Source of the DNA: Anaeromyces robustus
Lineage: Eukaryota; Neocallimastigomycota; Neocallimastigomycetes; Neocallimastigales; Neocallimastigaceae
Assembly (NCBI GenBank): GCA_002104895.1
Contig: MCFG01000226.1
Location: forward strand, 21,001 to 85,000
Length of the DNA: 64,000 bases
Direction of reading: 5' to 3'
The notes under the pieces were generated by a model, which ran no database searches, was not told the DNA's origin, and saw only the letters and a list, made by a program, of their open reading frames with translations. Positions within the stretch are counted from its first letter, which is position 1; each line of letters begins with the position of its first letter. The translations under genes were made by a program, and so were the position numbers. This document shows, in pieces, positions 42,908 to 58,053 of this stretch.

Positions 42908-44448
42908 CTGTCATTAAAAATAAAAAAGAAAAAGTATTAAATTAAATTTTAATTATATATTTCTACTAAATAGTATTTCTAAGAAAAAAAAATGTTAATT
43001 GAAATGCAAAATTTTAAAAATCTTATAATTTTTATTTTTGACGTTAATTGTACTATACATTGAATTTTTTTTTTTTTTTAGTTATTTTTTTTTTTTTTAA
43101 AAAAAATATATATATATTTTTAATTATATTAAAATTAAAAATTTAACACATTTTTAATGTAAAAAAAAAAAAAAAATCACGTTAATATTAAAGAAGTATA
43201 ATATAATAAATAAATAATATTTTAAATTAACTTCTTATATTCATATTTCATTTAGCTTTTAATAATATATTTTTAAATATAGATATTTAAATATTTTAAA
43301 AAAGCATTTTAAATTTTATTAACATTATAATCATTAACAATAAATTAATATATATATATATGTTTAATATTTTTTTTTCCTTTCATTAATTAAATATATA
43401 TACATCTTTTTATTAAATATACATCACATACTATAATATTAATATAAAAATGTTCGCTTTATATTAAAATTTATATTGTTAAAAGGTTAAAAAATATAAT
43501 AATGATTAAAGTCTGTTATTTTAATATTCATAAAGTTAAATAAATAATTATAGTATATGATGTATATTCGTTAATAATAATAATAAAAAAAAGAATCATG
43601 AATAAAAATAAATAATAATATATTTATATATACATACACATACATATTAATTAATAATATTTTGTTTTGTTTTAACATTAATATTAAGGAAAATAAAAAA
43701 GAAAAATAATTTTTATTAAATTTTAACCTTTTAATAATTTTAATAAAATATTATATTTTAAAAAAATCTAACAATGATTACAAACAATAATAATTTGCAT
43801 AATTATAAAATTAATTATAATAACATGTATATATATATTTTAATTTTATATTATAAATATATAAAAATATAGAAACATTCATAATGTAGGTTAAGAATTA
43901 GGGTATTTCAACTAAATGATTCAAAAATAAAAAAAAAAAAAAAAAAGAAATTCTTTTTTGCTTAAAAAATTCAAAGTTTTTTTTTTTTGTTTAAAAAATT
44001 CATCATTATCAGAATTAGGTATATAATTTTTTTTTCTTTTTCTAAATTGTTTTTATATATTTCTTTATACACTTCAAGTTCATCTTCATTTATTTATCTA
44101 TTTATTTTCTTTTAAAAGTTTCCTGAAATATTTTCAATAGTTTCATTTTTTTTTAAAGTTTGCATTCAATAACAATTTTTTTAAATAATTAAATAACGTT
44201 AAAAAAAAAAAAAAAAAACTCCAAAATTCTATTACTATTTGTTATGATTAACAATTTATTAATAAAATTTTAAAAAATAAAAACAAATTTAAAATATAAT
44301 ATATATATATTCATACAAATTAATAATAAGTTAAATGTTTAAATTGTCTTTTAAGCTTTTTTTTTTTATACAGCATTTCATAGAAGTGAAACTTTAATAC
44401 TAAATAATAAATGTTAGAGGCGCAGAAAATACTTAAAATAAATTATGG

Positions 44449-44495
44449 ATAGTAATTTAAACTTAAAAAAATTATTTAAGTTTTAAAATTACTAT
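44449..44495. repeat. Short hairpin
   Basis: ATAGTAATTT with AACTTAAA pairs with TTTAAGTT and AAATTACTAT, with a one- to two-base bulge and an A/T loop. It sits in the gene desert. Confidence 0.55.
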
Positions 44496-45092
44496 ACATT
44501 ATTTATTTTATGTTTTTTAAATTGTGACAATATGTTAAAAAAGTTTCTAAAAATTTATAATTATAATAATTATATGTATATATTTCATTATTATTAATAT
44601 AAATGTTTTTTTTTTTTTTAGGTTTAATAATAAAAAAAATAAAAATAAAATAACTATAATTCCTGAATATTTTGTAGTTTTTAAAACCAATAATGAAATA
44701 TTGTAAAAAAATTTTTGTTTTATTGATAAATTAAAATGTTTTTTTTTTTTTTTTTTTTTTAATTTATTTATATTAAAAAAAAAAACAAAAGTTTAGATAT
44801 CACTGATTTTACTATAAAAAGTAAGAGGAGGTTGATAAATAAAGAATTTAATCATGACCACAAATTTTCAAATTTCAAATTTGTATATAAAAAATTCATT
44901 ATAAATAATAATAATTATAGTTTATATTTCTAATTCTAATTAAAAATAATAAATAAAATATAATAAATAACAAACAACAATAATGTTATTATTATTACTT
45001 TAAGTTAGAAAGTAATTAATAAATAATAATTTACATTGAAACATAATTGAAACTTGAAATTAGATAATTTAATTATTCTATCGAATTAATAA

Positions 45093-45163
<71 letters not shown>

Positions 45164-45164
45164 A
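45093..45164. repeat. (AAAT)n microsatellite
   Basis: About eighteen perfect TAAA units, followed by TTAATTAATTAA. It lies left of the nested inverted repeat at 45259-45565. Confidence 0.9.
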
Positions 45165-45258
45165 TTAATTAATTAATATATAATAAATAATTAATAATTA
45201 GTATATAAATAAATGTTAAATAATTGAGTAAATAAAAGATTTAAATAATTAAAATAGG

Positions 45259-45558
45259 CAATTAATCTATTGATTTATTAATTTATTTATTAATTTATTT
45301 ATTAATATACTGAAATATTCTGTTTATTATTTGATAATGAATCATTATATTTATTATATTTAATTATACATTATTTATAAATGTTTAAAAAAAAAAAAGG
45401 CAGGTAAAAAATTAAAAAAAAAATTGTTATATATAGTAATTTTTTTTTTTGTGATTAAAAAGATTCAAAAAAATTACTATATTTAATCATAAGTATTGAA
45501 AATTAATACTAATAATAAACAGAATAAAAATTAAAAATAAAATAAATCAATAAATCAA

Positions 45559-45565
<7 letters not shown>
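45259..45565. repeat. Nested inverted repeat, possible miniature element
   Basis: The outer arms pair a TCTATTGATTTATT-like left segment with an AATAAATCAATAAATCAATA right segment. The middle arms pair ATTCTGTTTATTATT (45317-45331) with its exact complement AATAATAAACAGAAT (45511-45525). An inner stem pairs ATATAGTAATTTTTTT with AAAAAAATTACTATAT. The structure lies between two long (AAAT)n tracts. No target-site duplication or transposase was identified. Confidence 0.6.

Positions 45566-45635
<70 letters not shown>
45556..45635. repeat. (AAAT)n microsatellite
   Basis: About twenty AAAT units directly right of the nested inverted repeat, in the same orientation as the tract at 45093-45164. 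Confidence 0.9.
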
Positions 45636-45638
<3 letters not shown>

Positions 45639-48326
45639 AAGTAAATAATAAATAATAAATAATTAATATTTAATATAAATCTTTATTAATATTTAATAAT
45701 TGAACAGTTTAATTTGTATATAAATTTTTATTACATTAATTAATCATAATAAATTTATAATATAATTTAATAATTTAATAAATTATATAATATTAGTTAA
45801 AAATAAAAAAAAAAATTTTTTTTTTAAAAAGAAATACATAACCTGTTTGTATTCAGTTTAACTTTCAAACTTCTCCCATTTTCCTATTCTGAAATATAAA
45901 ATATATTTCATATATAGAACATGTCCTATTAAGAATTTTTAATTCATTATAAAACAAGATAATTAATTAATTAATAGAAATCCATAAATATGATAAAAAC
46001 CATTTTTTGTAAAATTTAAATATGCTTTACTTTGATATATTAAGAATGGGAAAAATATTATATAAATTCATATGAAATTTACTTGATGTTATGAAAAATA
46101 AAAAAAAAAAATAACAACGGAAAAAATTATAAATAATAAGAAAAAAAGAATTTTAATCAATAAATATTAAATTAATATATAAATCATATATATAAAAATA
46201 TATAAAAATAAAATAAAAATTTAAAATAAAAAAAAAAGTTTTATTTTAAATTTAATTGAAAATTTTATATATTTTATAATATATTTAATTATATTTAATT
46301 TTATATTTTATATATTATAGAAATATACTCTATAATATTCTATATTAAATTTATTGTGGTTTTGTTGTTCAGTTTTCTTTTGTGTTTAATTTTTATATTA
46401 AATTTTAAATTATTAATATAAATAATTATTAATAAAAATTTTATTATATAATAATTTAATATATAATTTCTTGTCATACATTCCTACCAAATATGGTTAG
46501 ATTACCACATCAAAAAAAATTTTTTTTTAAACATCAATATTCTTAGATTAATATATTAAAAAAAATATTTTTTTTGAAAATTATTTTAATGTATAATGTA
46601 TAATGTATAAACAAAAACAAAATAATATATATTTTAAAAAAAAATGAGCACATTTACTTTAATCAATAAAGGAACAAAAAAAAAAAAAAAAAGAGTTAAT
46701 ATATATAAATTTAGTATTATTATTTATTTGATATATAATTATATAAATAGGTTCTTTTACAAAAAAAAAATATACATTACATGAAATATAACTTACATTT
46801 CATGTCATGCAATTATATTTCTTTTTTGCTATACATAGACATTTATAAATATAATTTTTTTAAAGGTTCATACATTCATTTTTTTTTTTTCGTTTATTAT
46901 TATTAGTTTATTCATTTTATATATTAATAAAACAAATAAAAAAAGCCATTATTAAAAGGAGTATAAACTATTTATTCGTGTGATAGTTATATATATAAAT
47001 AATAATTAATATTAAAAAATAATTATAATTATAATTATATCATGTCTATCATGTCTATTAATATTTTTTTTTTCTTTATAATGACTCATCACTTTTCTTT
47101 TCTTTTATAAATTACATTACAATAAATATTCTCTATGTATTAAAAAATTACTGTATTAGAAATATTTTGTTTTAATAATAAATTATTATAAGATTAATAT
47201 TTTAATTTTTATTTTTAAATATTAGTTTATTTAAAATCAACCTTATTATAAATATAGTATCAATAGTAATTAAATATTAACTTTTAAAAAAAAATCAAAA
47301 TTTATATATATCTTTTTTTTTTTTTTTTATATATATATTTTTTTTATTGTTTACTATTTAGTATATAATTATTTGTAATCACGTAATCACTATTATTTAT
47401 ATAGAATATATTTTATAAGAAAAAGGAAATTTTAGTAAAAATATTTTTTTTAATTAATCAGTAAAAAAAAAAAAAAAGAATACTTCTATTGAGACTAATT
47501 TTCAATTTTCTATATTAAACTTTAATTAATAATAATTTAAATTATTTAATTAAATTTTTTGTTATTATATCATTATTATTATTCTTTTTTTTATTGCTAT
47601 GACATATATTTTGAATATTTGTTAATGAATTTTATATTTAATTATATCTGGATATATGATGATTAATGCTAAACATATATAAACTGTCAAAAAAAAATTC
47701 TGGAATGTTATAATAATAATAAGATAACAATCTTAAGAAAAATAGCCATCCATATTAAAAATCTCAAAGATATGAAATAAATATATATTTAAATAAAATT
47801 AACTTTTAAATAAGAATGAATAATTGTTAAATAGTTTACTATATTGGTATCATCTTATAATCGAAAAATAATTAAACAATATCTAGTAATATTGAATCTA
47901 ATTTTATTGAACTAATTCTAATTTAAAGAATGAGTACTATTTTTTTTTTCTTATTGTAAGAATAATAATAAAAAAATACAGAAATAAAAAGAAAGTTTTT
48001 AAACAATTCAAAAAAAAATATTAATTATTTTAAATTTTCATAATAATATTATAAATAATAAACATATATAATAAATGATAAAGTATAATTAATAATAATA
48101 AATACGAACTACACACTTTATATATCATTTATAATAAAATAAAGAAAAAAAAAATCAAATTAAAAATTAATATGTACAATTTAATACATATTAAATGTTT
48201 TATTAATAAATTATTATAAATAAAGTTTATATAGTTTTTAATTAATTTTACAATTTTTCCTTTTCAGTAAATCTTGGTAGAAAAAAAAAATACACTGCAT
48301 TAAAAAGAAAATTTGAAAGATAATAA

Positions 48327-48442
48327 ATATCGAAAGATATGTTAATAATTAATAATTAATAATAATAATAACAATAATAATTATATCGAAAGATATGTTA
48401 ATTAATTAATAATAATAATAATTAATAAATAATAATAATAAA

Positions 48443-48473
<31 letters not shown>

Positions 48474-48492
48474 TAAAAATATCGAAAGATAT
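48327..48492 (+). repeat. Three copies of an ATATCGAAAGATAT hairpin
   Basis: ATATCGAAAGATATGTTAAT occurs at 48327, 48383 and 48479, separated by AAT and AAAT simple repeats. Each copy is a five-base stem closed by GAAA, a GNRA-type tetraloop if transcribed. The CG dinucleotide makes it stand out in this A/T background. Confidence 0.7.
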
Positions 48493-51400
48493 GTTAATAA
48501 TTAATAATAATAATAATAATTAAAAAAAAGTTAAATAAAATAAATAATATCATTTCTTAATAATATTAGTATTATAGCTTAGATACACACATACACACAC
48601 GAAAAAAAAAATACATATTGTTTTTATTATTAAAAATTTCAATTATTAAAAAGTAATATTTTTATATTTAATTGTATGTATGAAAATATCGATAATATTG
48701 TATGAATTAATATGTTTATATCGATTGTATAATCATTATTTATTATTATTTGACTTTTAGTGTTTTCAATATGTTTATTATATTGTTAATAATACATATA
48801 CATTGCATAACATTTTTTTTTAAATTGTTTTTAATTGTTAGTTTTAGATATATTTTTTTTAATATTATAGTGAAAAATAATATCTATAACTAAGAATTCT
48901 TAATATTATCATAATATTTATTAATTATAAAAAAAGTCTTGGATTTATTTGTTATTTTTATTATAATATTTTTTATTATTATTTATTATTTATTATTTTT
49001 TTTTTTAATCTTCTTTTTTTTTTTTTTTTTTATTATTTATTATTTAAATGATTTTCTATTTGTTAGAATATCCATTTTAATATAATGAATCTACATTTTT
49101 AATTTATTATGAAATACATTACTTTAAATATATTGAAACATTGAATAAAATTGAATGATTAATTTTTTATAATATTATAAAAAAAAATTTTTTTTCCTTT
49201 AATACAAATTTTTGTTTTTTTTTTTAAAGTTTTTTTTTTTTTTTTAAAAGTTTAAAATAGTTTTAATATCAATATAATAATAATATAATAGTAATATATT
49301 GTTCAATGAATATATAATATATAATAAAATATATAATAATATATAATAATAGATAATAATGTAATGGTTTATAATTAAAGACGTAATTTCATTTTTTTTT
49401 CAAAAAAAAAAAAAAAATAAATAAATATATAAATAAATAGATAGAGGATAATGAATATAAAAATGTATTTATTTTTTTATAAATATAAAATCCTTTTACA
49501 CTGCCATTTCATTTTATTTATAATTTGAATTAAGTTATAATAATAATAATAGAAATAGCAATAATAGTAAATTTGTATAACAATAAATATAATAATAATA
49601 ATAATAATAAATAATAATAATAATAATTGTAAATTTTATTATAAATAATATTTTAATTGGAATGAAGAATATAAAAGTATTTATTAGTATAATAGAATAA
49701 ACTAAACCAAATAAAATTATTCGTTGTAAGGATGATACAATTATTATTAAACAAAATATTCAAGATAAACTTTTTATATTGATTTATTTATTAATAAATA
49801 TGATAATATTATATATTAAAATAAATTTAATATATATTACATTATAATAAAATTATATTAACAATATATATTGATTATAATAAATAATAAATAGTAAAAA
49901 AATGGGGATATTATAAAATTATTAAAAAATATAAATCGTTATTAAAAAATATAAAAAAGAAATATGAGACATATAATAATAATAAATAATAATAAATAAT
50001 AAATAATAAATAATAAATAATAAATAATAAATAATAAAATAAAAAGAAATATTTATCAGTAATTGATTAAAGATAAATATAAATATAATATAAATATAGT
50101 AATAGATATTTATATATATGGAATGTTAAAGATTATATAAAGATTAAATTATACTTTTAACATTTTCTTTTTTAATCACTAAAATGATTTTAAAACTAAT
50201 GATTTTATTTAACAGTTTTACAGTTTATTTTATGCTTATTATAATATATTTTATTTATATTTTATTATTATTTTATTCTTTATTAATTTTTATACCTATT
50301 ATCATTAGTATATATTGTTATTTATTATTTATTATTATTATTATTATGAAATTTTGTTGAATATATAGGGTGTTTTAATTTTATTAAATATTAAATAATA
50401 TAGGATTCAAATATATTTTAATGAATAATAGATAATAAAATAATAATAATAAAATAATAAAAAAGGATTTCTATAATATTTTATTACACTTTCTCTAAAG
50501 TAATGTTTCAAGTAAAATTTTAATTATACTATTAAATATTATTTGATTAGAATAATAATAATAATAATAAGTAATTATATAAAAATTATATAAAATAAAA
50601 TTGATAAAAAATTATTTGATAATCATAATCTTCTTTTTTTCTTTTTTCTTTTTTTTTTTTTTGTATTTTTTAATTATTATAAACTTATTAAACTTTATTA
50701 TTATTAAAATTAGAGTTTAGAGTTTTGGTATTTCTATTTTATTATACTTTTGGTTATTTACTTTATTATTATTATTTATTATTTTTGATATTATATATAT
50801 ATAACCTATTTTCTTTTTTTTTTTTTTTTTATAAAAGATAATAATTATCATAAAATTACATTTTATTTTATTCGATAATATATTATTTACATTATTTGAT
50901 AAATTAAAGTTATTAATTTAATATATATTGTCATTATATTTTAATATATATAATCTATAAATTTTATATTATCAAAAAGTAAAAAAATTAAAAAATTATG
51001 ATAACTTTTTTATTTATTTATTAATTTATTAATTTATTTAGTTTATGAAGTTTATTTAGTTTATTTATTTAATATAATTAACGAATTTATTTATTTATTA
51101 TAGTAATTGTTGATTAATTAAATTTTAATTTATTTAATATTAATTTATTTATTCATTTATTTTTTTTTTTAAAAATAAAAGATAAAAATAAAAAAAAGTT
51201 AAAATAAAAAATTTTATTGGTAAAAAAGGTAAAATAAAACAAATAAAAAAAAAAAAAAATGAAGAGAAAATAAATATAAAACGACCGATATTACCTATTT
51301 CATTTGTTTCAAATAATCATTTTTAATTTACAATTTAATGGTATTTTAAAGAATGATTTATATCTAAAAGTACATAATAAAAATAATAATGAAGTTTTTC

Positions 51401-52510
51401 TTTTAGGATATATTATCAATTTTTAAATTTAAAATATATTTATTAATATTTCCTCAATACTTTTTCATTTTATCTTAAATTGAAATAAAAAAAATTTTTT
51501 TTTTTTGATGTACATTGAATAGGATGATCTTAATAATAATATTTAATAATATTTAATAATATTTAATAATATTTAATATTATATTATTAAAATTAAAATT
51601 GTTTTTTTTTTATTATAAATTATTTTTATTTTTATTTTTATTTCATATGGGAAATAAAAACTATTTTTTTTTGTTAAATAGGAGTAAATCATATGTTTAT
51701 GTAGTTTTTTTTTTCCTATATTTTATTATTTATTTTTATTATTTATTTCTATAATTCTTGTTTGTTCTAATAGAACTCTTGGATTTAATTTAAATTCACT
51801 TAACACAAAATTATTATTTTAATTTTATAAAATAAAAATTATATAAAATAAAATTATTTAATAAATAAATGAAATATTTTTAATATATAAATTTATTTTT
51901 TAATTTTTTTTTTAAATAAAGTTGAAGTCTCCTTTTTTTATTTATACATTTATTTATTTTATTTATTTTAATAATATTATATTTATTAAGTATTTTTTTT
52001 TTTTTTTTAATTATTTTATTATCTAAAACTTTTTAAAACTTGTTCATATTTAATCGATATAATTATAAAATATAAAAGTATAATAAATTGTATGATAAAT
52101 AATAAATAACAAATTATAAATAATAAAAAATCAAATCAAATAAATAAATAATAATGAATAAAGAATAAACTATATTAATTTATTATTATTATTTAATTTT
52201 ATTCATTATTAATTTCTTTCTTTAATGTCAATGCTTTTTATATATATATGACCCTTAAAATATATAAATGAATTGTTACAGGTACTAATTTTGCTTATTT
52301 TTTTCTTTTTTTCTTTTATTAATTATTCGAAATATAGTTACATATACAATGTTAAATTTTTTATATTATTCTATTTAAATCATATAAAAATAATAATCAT
52401 AATAAACCTTTTTTTTATATAATTACAAATAATAATTATTATTTGTAATTATTATGTATGTATATTAATTTCTACTAATAATTATTACCATTATTGCTTT
52501 GTATTATTAT

Positions 52511-52538
52511 GAATATAATAAATAAATAAATAAGTAGA

Positions 52539-52597
<59 letters not shown>

Positions 52598-52600
52598 ATG
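52511..52600. repeat. (AAAT)n microsatellite
   Basis: About twenty AAAT units with a few GTAG or GATA interruptions. The minus-strand frame across it reads as Leu/Phe/Ile/Tyr repeats and is not a credible protein. Confidence 0.85.
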
Positions 52601-54897
52601 GATAAATAATAATAAATAAATGGATAAATAATATATATTAAATAGTGATGATAATAAATATAAATATAAATAATAAATCATAAATAATAAATATAAAAAA
52701 TTTACATTATTTACTAAATTTTAATATTGTTTAAATATAATAAATGTAAATAAATTCTTTTATAAATTTAGTAAATGTATTAATATGCATTTAAAGAAAA
52801 CATTTTAAATAATTGTCATTTTCATATGTTTAAAATTTTCATGTCATGCATTTTCTTATTAAAAAATTGGTAAAGCATTCAAATATAAATTTTTTTTTTT
52901 GCCTAAAAAAAATAATTATATTTAATAAAAAAAATAAAAAGAATAATAATAAAAAAAAACTTGACCTTTTATTTTTATAAATATATATAAATATAAATAT
53001 AAATAATTTGACCTTTTTTTTTTTATATTAATTATTATTATGGAAAAAAAGGAATTATTATAAGAAATTGAAGGTATAAAAAGTTTTTGAAAAAAAAAGT
53101 TTTTTTATTTTTTTTTAATTAATTATAATTTATTTTTATTAATTTAATAAATAATATATTCGTATATTATTAATCAATTAAATATTTATCTACTAATATA
53201 TCATTTAATATATTAATTGATTTAATAAAAAATTTTAATAAAATAGAATATTAAACATTATTTTCTATCTTTTTTTTTTTTTTTTATAGAAAAAAGAAAA
53301 CAAATCAAAATTTATTAATTATTAATTATTTATTCATTCATTTTAATTTATAATTTATTTAATTAATTAATATATTTATTCATTTTATATGAACCATGAA
53401 TCTTAAAATTATTGATTATTTTTTTTTTTCTTTTATTAGTTTTAATGTTTTATAAATATATTTTTATGTAAATTAAAAAATATTAAAGCCTATAAAAATT
53501 AATGTATTGTAAATTGATAGATAATATATTATCCATGAAATATAATAAATAATAAAATAAAATAAAAAAAAACCACAAACATTCAATAAATTAATATTAT
53601 TTTTATATATTAAATATTTCATCCTCTATATATTAATAATACAATTCAATATATTTGCATATTTTGTATATTTTTTTCAATATATTTCCTTTTTTATTAT
53701 TTTTAATCTAATTTAGAATAATTTTAAAATTTAATAAAATAATAGTAATAATAATAATCAATGTTGAAAGAAAATAATATATTTATATATATACTTTTAA
53801 TATAATTAATTTTATTTATTTTAATTATTTTAAAATACTTTTATTTAATTTGATTATATTCATAATATATAAATAATAAATATATTAACTTTTATGTTTT
53901 TTTATTTTAAAAAAATTTAATATTTATATTATTTAAACTTGAATTAATATATTATACACAATATATTGATAATATATTATTTTATATAAATTTCTTAAAT
54001 TGATTAATATTAATAAAAAAACATCCAGAATATAAATAATTAAAGAAAAGAAAATAATTATAATTGAAAATTATAATAAATTTAATATATTAAGTTTATA
54101 ATCATAATATATTATACAATATATTATTCATAAAACCCTAGTTCCAAAGTATATTGATTAAAAACAAAACAAAAAAAATATTTATTTATTTATTTATTTA
54201 TATAATAATATTTTATTTATTATTTATTATTATAATTATTAAATTAATAATAGTTTATTACTACTATTTTGTTATTTTCTATTTTATTATATTTATCTTA
54301 TATAATTACTAATTAATTCTATATAATAACATAATATAAAGTTTATATTTTAATAAATAACATTTATATACTTTATACTATTAATAAATATATAAACTTT
54401 ACATTGAATTTAAATTAAATATTATATTGTAATTATATTCTATTTATTTATTATTATATGTTTGTTCTCCATAAAAATTCTTTTTTTCTTTTTTTTCCTT
54501 TTTATACAGTTTTACTAAATATTTATTTATTATTATTATTGTTATTTTTTTTTGTATCATTATTATTAAATTCTTTTATTATTATTATTATTAATTATTA
54601 ATTATTATTATTTTGATATTAAAATAAGTGTTAATGTAGAATAATAATAAATAGGTTTTTTTTTGTTAATAGACCCAATAAATAAAAAATATTCGGATTA
54701 TATAATATATATTAGATTTTATTGAATTATATATATTATTTAAATATTTTATTAAAAGGTGAAAAAAAAAAGTTTAAAAAAAATATTCCCAGTAACAACA
54801 ATACCAACCAAAAAAAAAAAAAGAAAAACTTTTAAATTTTTTATAAATGCTGTTTAATTAAAATAGTTGTAACAATTTTATAATATCAATGCATTTC

Positions 54898-54941
<44 letters not shown>

Positions 54942-57424
54942 AAGTAATGATAGTAATAATGATAATAAAATTCATTATAAAAAGGTGATTTTTTTTTTTT
55001 TATAGAGGTAACGGATTTATATAATATATACAATTATTAAAAATTTTATTATTTTATTATATTTTATTATATAATAATCAACTAATACAACTTTTTTTTA
55101 AAAAAAAAAAAAAGTAAAAAAAATATAAAGAATATTAATAATCCATTAATATTTATTTATATTCATATTATATTTATTTATATTATATAATTGTATTTCT
55201 ATTTATTTTAATATATTATATTAATATTAATATTTATATTTATTTATTATTAAAAAAGGTTGGAATATTTAATATTTTTTTATATTTTAGTATTTTTTTA
55301 ATATTTAATATTTTAATAATAAAATATAATATATTAATATATTAACTATTTATTTATTATTTATTATTTTTTTATTAATTTTTTTTTTTTAAAATTATAA
55401 TATTTTTTTTTATAGACATATATAAAGAATATAATTCCTATGTTTTTAATAAAAACTTTTTTTTTCTTTTCTTTACATAAAAATTATTTTAAAATTATAG
55501 GTATTATTTTTTTTTTAAAATTACCTTAATAGAACTTTTATTTTTTTTTTCATTTAATTTTTAAATATTTATTATTACGTATTTTAAATAAATATTTTTT
55601 TTTTACAATAATTATTTAAATTCAAAAAAAAAAAGTGTGTAAAATAATATTTATAATTATATAATACATTAATAATTAAAAAAAAAAAAGTGACGGTGAC
55701 ATGTACTTATGTAATAAAAAGAATAATACATTTTAATTAAATATTTATAAAAGAAAATATTGTTAAAGAATATAATAATTATTATTTAATAACTATAAAA
55801 ATGAAATATTTTATATGTTAAAAAGTTTATAACACAATTTTATATATAATATAGACATTAAATTTACAATTGATAAAGATAATTATTATATATAAAAAAA
55901 TACATGTATTAAAATATAATAAATAATATCTTATTATTTTTTTTAAAAAATAATGTATAATATATAGTTTTCATATTTTTAATACTTTAATTTTTAAATT
56001 TATTAATATTATGAATTTAATGTTTTGTTGGTTTTTATTTTTTTATATATTTTTCTTTTTAAAAAAATTATTGCTAATGTATATTAGATATGGTTGAAGT
56101 TTTTTTTTTTTTTTTTCTTCTTCTTCATTTTATAAATTACAATATATTGCTAATACTACAAATATTAACAATATTAAAAGTTTTTTTTTTTTATAAATTT
56201 AAAATGTATTGCTTATACAGAAAATATTATCAATATTAGTTACTATCTACATATCATAATGTCACTTTTTTTTTTTAAAATATAAATTTTTATATATAAA
56301 AAAAATGAAATAATTTTAAATAAAAAATACTAATGTTTTCTCTTTTTTATTATATACATTTATAACTATTTGTTAAATTTAAAAATAGGTATTTAATACA
56401 TTGAATGAAATAATATATATATATTTTTTGATAAAATATCTATTCATATTTTCATAGAGAATAAAGCAAAAAAAATATAAATAATTATTTAAAAATTTAT
56501 ATTTTTTCTTTTAAAAGTAACTTTTTTTTATGTGAATTGAATTATAAAATGAATGATTTTATATGATAATACACATAAAAACAGAAAATAATATATATAT
56601 ATATCAAATAATATAAGAAAAAAATAATAATAAAGTACATTTTATATAATATTAAATATTATATAATTCTATTTTTTTTTTTTTTTCATTTCAATATATA
56701 TAATTAAGTAAAAATAATAATATAACTTTATTATTATTATTTTAATATAAATTTTAATTCAGTAAGAAAATAAAAAAAAAAAAAAAAAAAGAAATATAAT
56801 TAAATCTATTGATTTATTTCTTATATATAAAAAAAAGAAAAGAAATAGATATAATATAATTTTTGAATGAAAATTAAGACAATTTTTTCTTTAAAATATA
56901 GAAAAAATAAGTAACAACTTTTATTTAAACCAATTTTTGTAATATTTTCAATACTTAATTTAAAATAAATAACAAAAAATACATATTTTATCAATTCCAC
57001 TTGTTTTTTAAGCAATTTATATAAAAATAATTATAAGGCAACTTATATATATATATATAAAAATTCAGTATAAATAACCATTTGTAAATACAACTAGAAA
57101 AATATATTTTTTTATTAAATATTTAATATTTTACAAAATAGATAATAAAAAATATTATATACCATTTAAATATTACCTTTTAATTAAAGAAATTTTATAT
57201 ACATTTTGACAAATACTTTATTATATTTCTAATTATCTTTTTTTTTTTTTTTTTAGTGATTATAAAAAATATTAATAAAGTTTTTTATTAATATTTTTTT
57301 TTCATAATTCATAGTATGATAGAAATATAGAATAAAAAAAATTATTATTAATAAAAAAATAATAAATAATTATTATATTTATACATTAAAATAGACAAGA
57401 AAAGAAGAAAAGAAAAAAAAAAAA

Positions 57425-58013
57425 ATGTCTTCAGAATTATCAACAGACATAAATCAAAATTCACATTTATTATATCCAAATTTTATGTCATTATTAAATT
57501 TACCTTCAAATCAAACGATGATGAATTCTAAAAATACATCAACGACATCAAATAAATTACCAATACCCCCTTCTAATCTAGGGTCAACGAATGAACATGA
57601 TCCGTTACAACAATATTTATCATTATTATCTTCAATGTCTTTACCTATGCCAAATTCTAATCTTATTCCTACTAATCCATCTACTACTATAAATAAAACA
57701 AATACTATTTTACCTAAACCTTCTACAATAAAATCTACTACTGCTTCTTCAAAACCATTATTAAAAAAATCAAATTCTTTAGTAGATCTTTCTTCAGCGT
57801 CATCTACTTCTAATAAAACTAATTCTACTACTACTACTACTACTTCAAAATTAATGACTGATTTAGAATCTACTAAAAAGGAATTACTATCTTTAAAGAA
57901 AGAAGATATAACTATTCATTCAAATCAGACAAATAATGTAAAATCTAATTCTGGTAAAAGAAGAAAATACGCTAGTGTTGGTAGTATAGGTTCTACAGCA
58001 AAAACAACACTAA

Positions 58014-58053
<40 letters not shown>

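Noticed and set aside
47671-47779. Plus-strand 34-codon frame ending ILRKIAIHIKNLKDMK
   Set aside because: Looks codon-like, but a frame of this length is expected by chance many times in 64 kb; no start, splice signal or family resemblance.
54118-54140. Telomere-like AAACCCTAG
   Set aside because: A single copy with no tandem array and no chromosome-end context.
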